From Panorpa germanica (Eukaryota > Arthropoda > Insecta > Mecoptera > Panorpidae): DNA of 64,000 bases. The notes beneath the pieces were generated by a model. The model worked only from the letters and a program-made list of their open reading frames with translations, did not search any database and had not been told where the DNA came from. The stretch covers positions 11,470,001 through 11,534,000 of the forward strand of contig OY783205.1 of assembly GCA_963678705.1 (NCBI GenBank), given 5' to 3'. Below, one piece after another: positions 45,955-57,407 of the stretch. A program made the translations under genes and the position numbers. Positions within the stretch are counted from its first letter, which is position 1. The number at the start of each line of letters is the position of its first letter.

Positions 45955-46830
45955 AATCCGTTAATTTTAGAGGTTGACGCTAGTGATCGGTGTTTAGGCG
46001 TGGTACTGCTTTAAGAGCAAGACGACAAAGTACACTCGGTTGCATTTGCGAGCAGAACACTGAACAGTGACGAGCGGAAGTATCCCACATATGATAAAAA
46101 GAGTGTCTCGCTGCAGTGTTTGAAGTAACAAAATTCAAAGAATACCTCGAAATCAAACCCTTTGAATTACGAACTGACAATAATGAAATTTCGTGGTTGT
46201 GTGAATATCTGAAACAGATCGGAAAAATCGCATGTTGGATATTATAACTTTCACAATTTAAATTCACTATTAAGCATATCCGCGGAAGCAAAAACCAAAC
46301 TGCTGATTGTTTAAGCCGCCTATTTCTATATTTCTGGAAACAACTTTTACCGTCTAATCACCTGTGGTGTGTAATCACTTAATCAATTTTCATCAACAAT
46401 TCTCGAACATTGGAGAAGAACAGAGAAGGACGAATGGTGTACCAAAACGGTAAAAGATATTGAGAAACTGGAAGTACAATTTCTGCGAGATAATTGATTT
46501 CAAATGACACCTGGAGATACCCCCATCAGCTCAATTTGTCAAGAAGGTAGGCGATCAATTGAAAAAAGCGAAAGAGAACAGAAAACGCTTGTATAACCGA
46601 AATAGACGACCAGTTCCGTTTAAAGTCGGAGATTTAGTGCTACTTCGAACAAATGTGTTATCGAGTGTGGCAAATGATTTCTTTAGTAAATTAGCTTACA
46701 GGTGGTCTACCCATCAAAATTGTAGAATTTTTTTCGCCTGCCTCGGTATTGTTAGAAGATTTAAATAATAAAAATTCCACGCATAGGGCTCATATCTCAA
46801 GAATTAAGAGGTATCATGCAAGATAATAAT
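45955..46830 (+). pseudogene. Ty3/gypsy pol fragment: RNase H and integrase C-terminus
   Basis: RNase H: LILEVDASDRCLGVVLL, VAFASRTLNSDERKYPTYD, then shifted frames with FELRTDNNEISW and IKHIRGSKNQTADCLSRL. The integrase catalytic core is missing; the C-terminal part LKKAKENRKRLYNRNRRPVP and FKVGDLVLLRTNVLS follows (46559-46768 open). Stops and frameshifts make it inactive. Different gypsy lineage from the element at 52480. Confidence 0.82.
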
Positions 46831-46857
46831 AATAGGTAATAATTCCCCTTACGAATC

Positions 46858-47045
46858 AATCAGGTAAAGACCTAACAAGCTTTCCTTACATGTCCAATCA
46901 GGTGATGTCCTATAAACATCTCCTTTTCGGTCTAATCAGGTGAAGTTCTATAAAGGTTCCCTTACGGTCCAATCAGGTAAAGACCTAAAAAGCACCGATC
47001 ATAATCCAAGAAGGTGATGACAGAAAGAAGCTCACTCGTAAGTCT
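46858..47045. repeat. Minisatellite, 37-38 bp period, about 5 copies
   Basis: Units begin aatcaggtaaagacct or aatcaggtgatgtcct, each followed by a ttcc(t/c)tta-like centre and a tcc end. The last unit begins aagaaggtgatga. It lies just downstream of the gypsy integrase end, so it may be part of that element's 3' untranslated region. Confidence 0.8.
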
Positions 47046-47663
47046 AAGAAGCTCCCCGTTTGCGATCCAAGTAGAAGCCGAAGCTATTTTTTTAACTTAA
47101 AGCGTTTTTTTGTCTAGTGAGTAGAATTGTGTCTATAACTACGTGTCCTATAACTACGTTTTCTGTTATTTATTTAAATTATTATCTGGAAGCAATGTGG
47201 GGCGTTAATATGTACACCGGGACTGTCGTTCAAATTTTTGTTTCCAAAAAAAAATGCAAAATGGTCTTCGTGTTTTAATGTTTTATTTTATTTATGTTAT
47301 TATGTTGTACATTTATTTCAATTCCTAACCGTTAAACTGTGGTTGTTCACACAGTGTTAATTACTCAAGAAGAAGCAAGGTTAAACAATTTTCTTTAAAC
47401 CGACTACATGTTTGTCCTAAAATTTTTAAATTTTTATTTGTTGATTAATGTGTAAAAAAATACATAGGCACGTAATAATATGATTGAGCAATCAAGTTTA
47501 ATATTTCCTTCATTATTGTGCAATTAATTTTATGTTATGAACACGTATATTACGTTATGAATTCCACTGCAGTAGCAAGACAGTGTCAAGATTATGTTCT
47601 GCTGGAGTTTCAACATAATGCTTGTTGCTACGAATAACTTCGCCAAGTGGTGTTGTTGCGTCC
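47046..47663. other. Non-coding, possibly gypsy 3' region
   Basis: Nothing certain. caatgtggggcgttaatatg at about 47197 could mark a polypurine tract and LTR start, but no second LTR copy was found to prove it. Confidence 0.35.
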
Positions 47664-49978
47664 CAGGGGCCGGACATTCTTTAACAAACTTTTCGTACAA
47701 ATTTTAACATCGACAAGTGGCGGTCTCATAACGGATAACCAGAACTAACAGTTTTTTTAATCGCGGGTACCACTATATCGCATGGGTAATACTGAATAAT
47801 ATAATTATCGACAAATATCGACAACAATCGTGAACAACCGTCAAAATTCAAATATGCACATGGATGCTTATGTCAAATAATGTCAAAATTCAGCAAGTGC
47901 GAAACTTCTGTATAAATATTTGAAAATAAACAGGACTAGATTTTTGAATAATGTGGTTAATCTACCAGTGTTGTGTGATGACCCAAGCACAAGAAATAAT
48001 TGTAAATACAAAAATTCCATATTACATTTTTCTATAATTAAATTACAAAAATAGAGTCTTTCTTGTTTGATCAATAACAATTAATTTGGATCATGATCAT
48101 GATTATATTTCTATGACTTGAATAAATAATATATAACACTCGTTACTTTCAAAGAATTTATCGTTCTTGCAACAGTATGTGAGCAACTCAAAGTCAACAT
48201 CAAAACCAAGGAGGATTTAATGGAAGAAAGAGCTTAAAACAATTCAAATATTTGAGGTAATCATTTCTTCGCTTAGTGTTTAAAGTAATACATTAAAAAC
48301 AAAATATAAGACTTTAGTAATAACAACTTTTATCATTTTTATCAGGTGCAGTACTCAACGATAACAGTGGTTCAATCATCTGTATGAAGTTTCTCATATT
48401 ATAAAGTACATCAGTAATGACATTTTTGGATAGCAGTTACACTTATGTTTTAACACATGGAAACCAAATTGTGCAGTATATAGAACAGTCATAAGAGAAG
48501 TTCATACCCGAAAAATATTACCGGGACACATAACTTAGTGACACGTCAAGAAGAACATAATTCCGAGATTGGAAATATGTAGTAGACATGCAGTACAAAT
48601 ATTAAGTCAATGAGTAGGAATGCATTTACTTCAAATGTCTTCTGGTACATTTATTTATACTACAAACAAATCTATTTTCTTCAACCTTATCGTTGACTCT
48701 TTTATTGTTCAATTTAGGTCTGCAAGTCAAGTATTAGAAAAATATACTAACTATACTGGAGAATTCCTTCTCCTTTGCGATCATCTGTTCAATAGTTTAA
48801 ATGGTTTTAATCATAATCAGGAGGATAAAGTGAGAAAACCATCCAAAAGCTCACTAGAAGAAAATTCACCACACAAAGCGTTTTAGAATAAACATCTACG
48901 AACTATTAGAAATATGAAAGCAATACTTTTAAAGACTGGCCAAGTTTAAATAATATTACGTGTCTTAAGAATTTGGCATCGATAATGTCTTAAAGTATTT
49001 TGCAATAGACAAAGAACTTTTGGTTTTTATAAACTTTTATTGAAACAGGTAAACCAAGACGCGTACTTGAACATTTCTTTGGACAGATAAGGTCCCTTAA
49101 TGGTAGGAATGTTAATACCGAGTCCTTATCAGTTTTGCTTGTCCTATAGTTTTTATTAATAACATATTAAAGTGTACCTTAGGTATTTAGTACAAATTGT
49201 GAATATGATTATGGCAATTGTCTTAATAAAGCTGACACTTTCCTAACACAAGCAAATTCATTATAAAACGACAAACGCGTTTGAATAATATAATTCAATA
49301 GACCAAATCTTTTTTAAAGGTGCTTAATGTTATATTTATTTTAGACGAATATTTAAGGATAGCTCTTGAAAATAATATTAGTACACATTTTGACGCTGCC
49401 AGAAACCTTCCATGGAACTTGATTCCGAATGTTTGCTACAACAAGTGATCCAGTTTAACGATGCTGCTCTATTTGCTGAACAAAGCAGAATACTAAACTA
49501 TGCTGGAGAAAAATAATATTATGCAGCTATTAGAACTCTGTCAAATAAATCATGTGGCAGTTTGAATACCTTGCTGAAAGGAAATGATCTACTCTTTGAT
49601 TTAGATTAAATGCAAATGAGGGGCTACAGATTTTTATAAAGCTAGAAATAAAGGTATACGTGCATAACTTGGTACATTAACGTTTACATTATTATTTTCT
49701 GCTTAGTATTTCTTTTTCTATTGCTTCATACTTAATTTCTTTTGTACACAGTTTCCTTTAAACTCAAAATGTTAACTGATTTATTAATTATTAACTCTCA
49801 AAAGTTATTGCACTTAAAAAAATATTTTTTTATTTTTAAATTTTATAATAATTAAATTCGAAATATAGGCTCCTCCCACAAAAATCTGCTAGTTCCAATT
49901 TTCCGTTATGAGACCGCCACATGTCGAAATGATGTAAAATTTTGTACGAAAAATTGGTTAGAGAGTGACCGGCCCCTG
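47664..49978 (+). mobile_element. P-element-like DNA transposon, complete ends, decayed
   Basis: Long imperfect inverted repeats of about 75-80 bp: left caggggccggacattcttta...gtggcggtctcataacgg, right its complement, with outermost caggggccgg perfect. The interior of 2.3 kb contains transposase relics. The left end is almost the same as the 95-bp element at 52282. Eight-base target duplicates are not recognisable. Confidence 0.85.
48620..49155 (+). pseudogene. P-element/THAP9-like transposase relic
   Basis: The open part 48620-48886 has FRSASQVLEKYTNYTGEFLL and DHLFNSLNG, close to the V-x-x-A-L-E...F-x-x-x-F-D-x-L-N pattern of P transposases. About 150 bases on, another stretch reads KQVNQDA and, one frame over, VLEHFFGQIRSLNGRNVNT, the family's N-Q-D-x-x-E-x-F-F-x-x-I-R block near the C-terminus. 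In active proteins the enzyme uses GTP and cuts at the terminal repeats. Here only fragments in several frames remain; the DNA-binding THAP domain was not found. Confidence 0.65.
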
Positions 49979-52281
49979 TTTCAAATAGTATGTTGATACT
50001 GTTATTTACTTTTTGTATTAAATCTTGTTTGATTTTTTTGTAACTTCAAAAATTCAAAGTTTAATTAATTGAGACTCAATTTTACATTTTCAATGATTAC
50101 TGGCATTATCTCTACCTGTGACAGGGGTTTATTTTGCAATTATACTTATGTTTGAGGTATTTACTTTTCTTGTCATTCTACGTTCTGGGGAATTCTATTT
50201 TGAATATTGTTCATGGTTTATAGATTTCTGCGGCCTTGTTTCTTGATTTCCCGTGGTGTGCGCAGAAGGGTCTAGTCGTCAGACTGCCTGAAGCCGCTAT
50301 CGGTGTAGATCTTGGTCGTATTAGCAAATACCGATTACTTGGAAGAATTTTCCGTCTTTTTTCCAGCTACAGATTCTGTCATATATTTTTCATGTATTAT
50401 TATACCATGTTACAAACTATTTGTTAAGTGTAGGTCCTAGAAATATTTTCTTTTTTGTAATTTGTACTTTGGCCGATAATTTTCGGCTTCTGGAAATGTT
50501 TTTTTTTTGTAACCTTATTTTCCTGTAAGGTATATAAAGAACTTAGTCTCCTTCTTAATGGATTGTTCTTCAAAATTATTTGAATTTTGGTTTTTATAAT
50601 ATCAATCGTGATATTGATTTTCCCAATGTTCACACTAATGGGTGTGAATCTGAAATATTTTCACGACTGTTATTTTTTTATTATTGTCTTCACGGGGTTG
50701 TTTAGAATAATTGCTTAAAAGAAGGATTTTTGAAATAGTGATTTTTGATTCATTTTTCTTTTGTCAAAGTTAATTGCTTTAGATTAGTAACATTTTTTAT
50801 TTTCTCGATTATGACAACTGTATGGTGCCGATATTGACCTAGAAATTTGACGAAATTCACTTTTTGTTATTCGGCAGCCCTTTCCTTACCGATCAGCGAC
50901 TATTTGTTTGAAATCAATTCAAAATACAATTTCTGTGGGCAGCTATAGATGTAAAGGTGAATTACGAGTCTGGGGAGATCGTAGTTTTTATATGACAGCT
51001 TGCTTTGTGCTGTTGATGTTTTCTTGTCTGTCGTTTAGGTCCTTGTCTATTTAGTTTTAATTTGTAATTAGTTCTAAGCTCAGTGGTTGGGTCTTGCGCA
51101 CCTAACAATAATTCCGTTGTTTAAAAGCAATTCAAAAATTCAATTAAGGCCATCAGTTGTTGGTGTTGTCGTAGAGTAATTTTTTGTGAATCGGTTTTCC
51201 TTATAAATTTAGCAGTGCTTCTGAGGAAGTAACAGCTAAAAATGTTTTACCTTTTCTTTCATGAAAAATTGCTTTTCTTTAGGTTAAGTTAGTATATAGT
51301 TCTTAGCTTCATGATATTTCTTTTGTAGATTAAGGTATGAATGAGTGTGTGAATTCTTTTAAAATAAGTTACACTATTTTCGAATTCCAGAAGTCCTCGG
51401 CAAGCTGGTTCCGAGGCAGAAAATGGGGATCCGGTCACTGGCTCTGGGGACGTTCACAGAAAAAAGAAGCTCCGAAAGTTGTTTTTAAGCGGGAGTGCTC
51501 TGTGACGTTGCTTTGAATGCACAGCCACACTTTTTTAATTTTACGAGTTGTTGGTAGTCGAACGGTTACAGTGTAGCGTACACTTCGTAATACAGTAGGA
51601 CTGAAAACCGGTCAGTGCTGTGAAGAGGGGAACACAGGGATTGACAGCGATGGCGTGAGATAGAGTGAGATAGGGTGATATTAAAAAGAATTATTGAATA
51701 ATTAAAATATATAGTTTTGGGAGTGATTATAAAGGTGGGGACATTATGTCTTGAATTGGTATGTGCATAAGTAATATAGATTTGTAAGCAGGTTAGGTTT
51801 TTATTGTAATAATCTTTTTATTGTAATTTTGTGTAATAATTAATTTATGTTATAGATTTTACCTGATTCTGTCTAGTGTGGCTTGAATTAATGATTTTCT
51901 TTTCTCGCATACCAGGAGTTTTAAGATGCCGATTGTCCCTTAAATTCTTTTGTATTACTGATGACGTCACGGCATTTCTATTGTCATGGGATCCTTGGAT
52001 TTTATGAGTAGAATATTGTTTTTTGTAATCTTGTTTCAATAATTAACTGAGAGTATATTTCTTTTAGTGATTAATGCATTTTGTTTAAAGTTTCTTTATC
52101 ATATCATACTTCTTTCACTATATGTTTTTGAATCCGAATGCTTCTTGTACCTTTTTATTTCTAATGATCAATGCTTAAAACAACAAATTATTGATATGAT
52201 TATTTTAATATAAATTACTTTTTGTTTTCTTTTATTTCCATATATTACTTGTTTATATTTTGTTTATAGTAGATGTAGTAG
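49979..52281. other. Non-coding, origin unclear
   Basis: 2.3 kb without a supportable gene. GC-richer patches at 50220-50340 and 51380-51680 stand out and could be remnants of a long LTR or leader, but no second copy lies in the window. Confidence 0.4.
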
Positions 52282-52376
52282 CAGGGGCCGGACATTCTGT
52301 AACAAACTTTTCGTACAAATTTTAACATCCGACAAGTGGCAATCTCATGAAAGTTTGTTACAGAATGTCCGACCCC
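52282..52376. mobile_element. 95-bp fold-back derivative of the P-like element
   Basis: It begins like the left end at 47664 (caggggccggacattctgta...caagtggcaatctcat) and then returns as the complement of its own first 28 bases (aaagtttgttacagaatgtc...gacccc). The flanks share gtagtag on both sides, consistent with a 7-8 bp target duplication. Confidence 0.82.
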
Positions 52377-52479
52377 GTAGTAGATTATAAATGTTACCGC
52401 TAAATCATTATTTATTGAGTTCATACACAAAAAGTATTTTTATCAAAAAAGATAAAATTAATCAACGCTAATACATTCC

Positions 52480-52655
52480 TGTAATGATTCTAGTAGTATG
52501 TCTGAAATCTAGTAGTGTTAATGTAATGATTCTAGTAGTATGTCTGAAATCTAGTAGTATTAGATTTCATTATTATGATACAAAAACAAAATATCACTAA
52601 TAAAATTATATCTGATTAAATCTTATAGAAGTGAATCTTGAGTATTATTTTTACA
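52480..52655 (+). repeat. 5' LTR of gypsy element 52480-56309
   Basis: TG...CA ends (tgtaatg...ttttaca). The first 42 bases (tgtaatgattctagtagtat...) are repeated once in tandem within the LTR. It contains aattatatctgattaaa at 52604-52620, the complement of the sequence right after the LTR. Confidence 0.93.
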
Positions 52656-52656
52656 T

Positions 52657-52673
52657 TTTAATCAGATATAATT
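52657..52673 (+). promoter_or_regulatory. Candidate self-priming site (no tRNA-type site)
   Basis: tttaatcagatataatt lies one base after the 5' LTR, where a tRNA-binding site (usually starting TGG) is expected. It is the perfect 17-base complement of 52604-52620 inside the LTR (and of 56258-56274 in the 3' LTR). In the polarity needed for priming, the LTR sequence's 3' end (gattaaa) pairs next to the LTR. This is the layout of self-primed elements such as Tf1, inferred here, not shown. The gag ATG follows only four bases later. Confidence 0.6.
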
Positions 52674-52676
52674 CAA

Positions 52677-53382
52677 ATGTCGAATCCTCTAAAACCGGAA
52701 AAATTTCAAACAGATCCAAATTCAAATACTGCAACAAGAGAATGGATATATTTGTTGAAAACTTTCGAAAATTATCTGGAAACCGTAGAAAATCCTGATT
52801 CATTGAAACTCCTGGTAAATCATATTTATTTTAGTATATACGAATATATAGCTGACTGCAAAACATATGAAAATGCCATTACCGCCTTACGACTAATTTA
52901 TGAAAAACCAATAAATGAAATTTACGCTCGACTTACTAGCCACGAGACGGCAACAACCAAATGAAACACTGTATAAATATTTAAGAAGTCTCAGACAACT
53001 AGCAAATGATTGTAATTTTAAAGCTGTAACTTTGGAGACCAACAGGGATGAGTTTATAAGAGACAGTTTTATAAATGGTGTAATTTCTACAACAATTAGA
53101 CAACGGTTACTAGAAAATACTACCCTAACGCTACAAGTTGCCTATGATCAGGCACGAGCTATGGAAGATGCTCAACTCCATTCTCAGTCTTACGATACTC
53201 CTGTACACAGTACGAATGCTGTTTTACAGGAAAACATTATCATCAAGAAACAGATGCCAGAAAATGATGTTATAGTAGCTGCCGCATCTCAAAAATATTA
53301 TTTTTGCGAGAATATTAAGCACACCAGAAACGTTTGTCCTGCTAAGGAATCCATATGTAGAAAATGTAGTAAGGTTATCTAA
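52677..53382 (+). pseudogene. gypsy gag, one frameshift
   Basis: ATG 52677 starts MSNPLKPEKFQTDPNSNTAT; the frame shifts at about 52925, with the second frame (to 53382) reading LLATRRQQPNETLYKYLRSL, RQLANDCNFKAVTLE, then the nucleocapsid knuckle FCENIKHTRNVC and CRKC (the second knuckle cut by a stop). Gag builds the particle and binds RNA. The start is only 21 bases beyond the LTR. Confidence 0.87.
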
Positions 53383-53401
53383 AGGAGAAACTACTTCTCC
53401 T

Positions 53402-56119
53402 TAACGATTATCAGCAATAATATCTGTTGCTACATGTAAACAGTTATCTCCTGCTATAACTACAATTAAGATGGATGGTATACTCAATGACGCTTTAATA
53501 GATACTGAAAGCTCTGAAAGCTTTATCAATGCGGATTTAGCAAATCAGAGGAAACTAAAAGTTATCCCTTGTACTGGCAATGTCTACATGGCTTCTACAT
53601 CATTACAGTCAAGTATATTTGGATACTGTAATGTAGAAATAGAAATGTTAGGGAATATATATAAAGGAATCAAGCTATCGGTAATGAAAGAATTATGTAC
53701 CGATATTATATTAGGAAATGACTTCCTCAAACAACATAACTCGGTGTGCATCAAATTTGGAGGGACCAAATCTGATCGAAATATTTGTGGATTAACTTCC
53801 ATCAAGATATCTTCCCCATCATTATTCGCTAATTTGACTCCTGATTGTCGGCCAATAGCTATTAAATCAAGACGCTATAGTGAAGCTGATAAGAAATTTA
53901 TTAAGGCTGAAACAGAAAAATTACTCAAAGAAGGAATTATAGAAACTAGTGATTCTCCATGGCGAGCACAAGTTTTAGTCACATCTAATGGACATCACAA
54001 GAAACGCATGGTAATTGATTATTCTAGAACAATCAATCGATTCACTCTTTTGAACGCCTACCCACTACCCAAAATAGACGAAATTGTTGGTAAGGTTGCT
54101 AAATATAATATATTCAGTACCCTTGATTTGAAAAGCGCCTACCATCAAGTTTTAATAAAGAAAGAAGAAAGGAAGTATACGGCATTCGAGGCTTGCAATA
54201 ATTTATACCAATTTCGTCGCATACCTTTTGGAGTAACTAATGGTGTAGCCAGTTTTCAAAGAACTATTGATAAGATAATACAAACAAAACATCTTAAAGA
54301 TACTTACGCTTACATTGACGATGTAACTGTTTGTGGACATACTCAGGAAGAACATGATAAAAATTTACAGAAATTTCTTAATGCAGCAAAGAAATTTGGC
54401 ATAACATTAAATGAAGAGAAATGTACTTACTCGTACGATTGTAACTACAATCAATCTATTAGGATATACTTTAACAAATAAAACGATTAAACTGGATTCT
54501 GATCGACTTAAACCCTTAGAAAAGTTACAACCTCCTTTAGATATAGCATCTTTACGTAGGATTATTGGATTATTTGCATATTACTCTAAGTGGATACCTA
54601 ATTTTTCAATGAAAATTCAGCCACTAGTACAAAATAAATCCTTCCCAATGACTCCTGACCTAATAGAAGCTTTCGAAAATTTGAAAAATGATGTTAGGAA
54701 GTCTTTAGTGATGGCTATAGAAGATAACGTTCGCTTTGTTGTAGAAACTGACGCTTCTGATAAAGCTATCGCTGCTACATTAAACCAGTCTGGAAGACCA
54801 ATTGCTTTCTTCTCAAGAACATTGTCAGCAAGTGAGAGAAGACATTCAGCAATTGAAAAAGAAGCATATGCTATCGTTGAATCATTAAGGAAATGGAGAC
54901 ATTATCTTATACGAAATCGATTTCAATTAGTTACTGACCAAAAGTCGGTATCATTTATGTTTAATAATAAAAGGGCTGGTAAAATTAAAAATGACAAAAT
55001 AATGAGATGGCGACTTGAGTTATCATGTTACAACTACGAAATAATTTACCGTCCAGGAAAAGATAATCTAGCAGCTGATCCTGGAGTTACAAGGATGGCG
55101 CATTACATACGATGCCGAAATCTACCTTACTCTGTAGAGGAAATTAAAAAAATGGCAGCTTCATGTAAAGTATGTGCAGAACTGAAACCCAGATTTCATA
55201 AAAATGATTCAGGGAAACTTATTAAAGCTACTTCCCCTTTCGAACGACTAAGCATAGACTTTAAAGGGCCAATACCATCAGCTACAAGAAACAAATACAT
55301 GCTAACAATTATAGACGAATATTCTAGATTTCCCTTTGCTTTTCCATGTTCTGATATGACGTCATCTACTGTGAAGAAATGCCTTCAAAACGTATTTGAT
55401 ATCTTTGGCATGCCTTCCTTTATACATTCAGATAAAGGATCTTCATTCATGTCACAGGATTTAAAAGTCTACTTATATGCCAGAGAAATTGCTACTAGCA
55501 ATACTACTCCCTATAACCCTCAAGGGAATGGACAAGTTGAACGATATAATGGCATTACTTGGAAAGCGGTAACATTATTGTTAAAATCGACAGATACGCC
55601 AATTACGCAATAAAAAACAGTACTCAACACAGCTTTACATTCCATACGATCTCTATTATGTACTGCAACCAATGCAACTCCACACGAACGTATGTTTACT
55701 CATCAACGTAAATCGTTAAGTGGTATTTCTATGCCGACATGGCTAACCACTCCAGGCACTGTTCTAATGAAAAAGATGGTGCGAAACAGCAAATATGATC
55801 CATTGGTAGAAGAAGTAGAATTAATTGAAGCTAATTCAGAATATGCTCATGTTAAATTAGTAGATGGAAGAGAGAGTACAATATCAGTTCGCCATTTGGC
55901 TCCTCTAGCGACATATTGTTAGAAAAATCTAATCTTCAAATGTCTGATGAAGAAGACGAAGGAAATATAATGCTACACCCACCAGAAACTACACCGATAG
56001 AAGATTTTAGACAAGAACCTATTACCAATCCTTCTAACGATGACATACCCATTGTAAAGAAACCTCCCGAGCGAAACAGACGTCCACCGCCCCATCTTGC
56101 AGACTACGTACAACACTAA
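53402..56119 (+). pseudogene. gypsy pol: protease, RT, RNase H, integrase; broken
   Basis: In order: protease active region LIDTESSESFI (family form D-T/S-G; here Glu follows Thr), RT (MVIDYSRTINRF, TLDLKSAYHQV, FRRIPFGVTNG, YAYIDDVTVCG with YIDD intact), a frameshift near 54440, RNase H (VETDASDKAIAATL, FFSRTLSASERRHS, VTDQKSVSFMF), then an internal deletion at about 55080 fusing AADP to GVTRMAHYIR, so that the first part of the integrase zinc domain is lost. Integrase core: LSIDFKGP, IHSDKGSSF and GNGQVERYNG with Asp, Asp, Glu present. A stop at 55611-55613; the tail (LRHLAPLA... then, frameshifted, PERNRRPPPHLADYV) ends at 56119. Confidence 0.9.
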
Positions 56120-56133
56120 AGAGGCTGGAAGAA

Positions 56134-56309
56134 TGTAATGATTCTAGTAGTATGTCTGAAATCTAGTAGTGTTAATGTAATGATTCTAGTAGTATGTCTG
56201 AAATCTAGTAGTATTAGATTTCATTATTATGATACAAAAACAAAATATCACTAGTAAAATTATATCTGATTAAATCTTATAGAAGTGAATATTGAGTATT
56301 ATTTTTACA
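56134..56309 (+). repeat. 3' LTR of gypsy element 52480-56309
   Basis: 176 bp, same ends and tandem 42-bp duplication as the 5' LTR; two substitutions (in tcactaataa and gaatcttgag). Confidence 0.93.
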
Positions 56310-56531
56310 ATCCCTGTCGAAAACTTCGTTTCATATATAATATATACATATAAATCTATATATATATGTGGGTGTGAAAAAAAAAACTATCCCAGACGAC
56401 GCCCTCAAGTATGGGTGTGAAACATAAAAACTATCACGGTTGAGCCCCAAGTGTGGGGTAACAATAATTCTATCCTTGTTGACGTAGCTATTTTGATCTT
56501 ATTTCAATCCTTAAGTTGGGGCCCCAGTAAC
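56310..56531 (-). repeat. Tandemly repeated gypsy leader, minus strand
   Basis: Units of about 41-43 bases with gggtgtgaaa...actatc and ccccaagtgtggggtaacaa motifs. In minus orientation it lies right after the LTR end at 56532 and begins ctggggccccaac, resembling a primer site and leader. It parallels the leader after the LTR at 21117-22070. Confidence 0.5.
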
Positions 56532-56677
56532 AATATAGTTTACTAAAATAAAGTTAACACATATCTTATGAATAATAGTAGTTCATTTAATTATTCCACA
56601 AAGAAAAAACAATTACATCACAATAAAGTTAATTAATCAAAAGAGAGTTCACAATAACAATAACACTTGTTTATATG
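56532..56677 (-). repeat. gypsy LTR, distal part (split by BEL/Pao 2)
   Basis: In minus orientation it contains gattaattaactttat and aactatattgtt in the order found in the LTR at 21117-22070. It continues on the other side of the BEL insertion at 63018. The inserted element's target duplicate caatg (56678-56682, 63013-63017) marks the break. Confidence 0.65.
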
Positions 56678-56682
56678 CAATG

Positions 56683-56982
56683 TGTTCAGTACAAAACATA
56701 AGATATGTCTCTGCTGACATTCCAATATTATAATGTATTGTTGTCTCTGGTAGAAGTTACACGCAGGGCAATATTACTGTGGATTGGTGTGTACGGCGGA
56801 GCCATATGGCAAGCAAGTTAGTCGTGTTCTGGCTTTTACACTGGCAAGCATCATGATTCACAACCATTTTGCATTATAAGAATTTGGTTAAAGTTATTTA
56901 ATAAAAGTGTAAATTAATTTTATCGTTGAATATTTAAATAAATTATTCAATCTATTTTACTCGCATGGTTTTATTTCGTACA
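56683..56982 (+). repeat. 5' LTR of BEL/Pao element 2
   Basis: Starts tgttcagtac, ends tttcgtaca. Contains AATAAA-type signals near 56901 and 56938. Confidence 0.95.
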
Positions 56983-56990
56983 TGCGAAGC

Positions 56991-57001
56991 TGGTCCTTCG
57001 A
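56991..57001 (+). promoter_or_regulatory. Candidate primer binding site of BEL/Pao element 2
   Basis: tggtccttcga, eight bases after the 5' LTR; identical to that of BEL/Pao element 1 (13867-13877, minus strand). Confidence 0.7.
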
Positions 57002-57407
57002 GTTTACTAACCGCGTGTGAATTCGTAGTGTTTTGAGGTTACGTCTATATGGTACCCGGCACGTGTACAAGCTATTTTTTTACATTTACCCTATGGCGGC
57101 TGGGGAAGTCATCAATTGACATTGATTGGGTAATGCAACGCTTGATTTAAGCGGATTCACAGATGATTTGGATACTACATATTCACATTTCAAGAAAAAT
57201 TATTCAAGAAAAATATTAATACGGAAAGGGGTATAAGGACGCTGGAAGAGAGTAAAATACTTTTTTACTCATCAAGGTACAATTCTATTATTACTATCTA
57301 CAAGTACCAATTTATTAAAAACTTACTAAGTTGCTGGATTAAGCTGGATTAGTTTTGTCATCCACGTTTCGTCTATCATACTAGTACGAGTTTATCACCT
57401 AAGCAAG
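57002..57407 (+). other. Untranslated leader of BEL/Pao element 2
   Basis: About 400 bases between primer site and the gag ATG (57408), non-coding. Confidence 0.7.

Larger units (their letters stand above)
52480..56309 (+). mobile_element. Ty3/gypsy LTR retrotransposon, young, short LTRs
   Basis: LTRs of 176 bp (52480-52655, 56134-56309) differ at two positions. The flanks attcc and atccc form a near-perfect 5-bp target duplication. Gag and pol of a Mag-like gypsy lie between, with some frame breaks and an internal deletion. The primer site is unusual (see 52657-52673). Length 3,830 bp. Confidence 0.92.

Noticed and set aside
46858-47045. CRISPR array
   Set aside because: The repeats are contiguous and diverged without unique spacers, in a eukaryotic context.
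47656-49986. 8-bp target duplication of the P-like element
   Set aside because: The eight bases on the two sides (ttgcgtcc, tttcaaat) do not match.
49979-52281. Long LTR around the P-like element
   Set aside because: GC-richer patches suggested it, but no second copy or TG/CA ends could be paired in the window.
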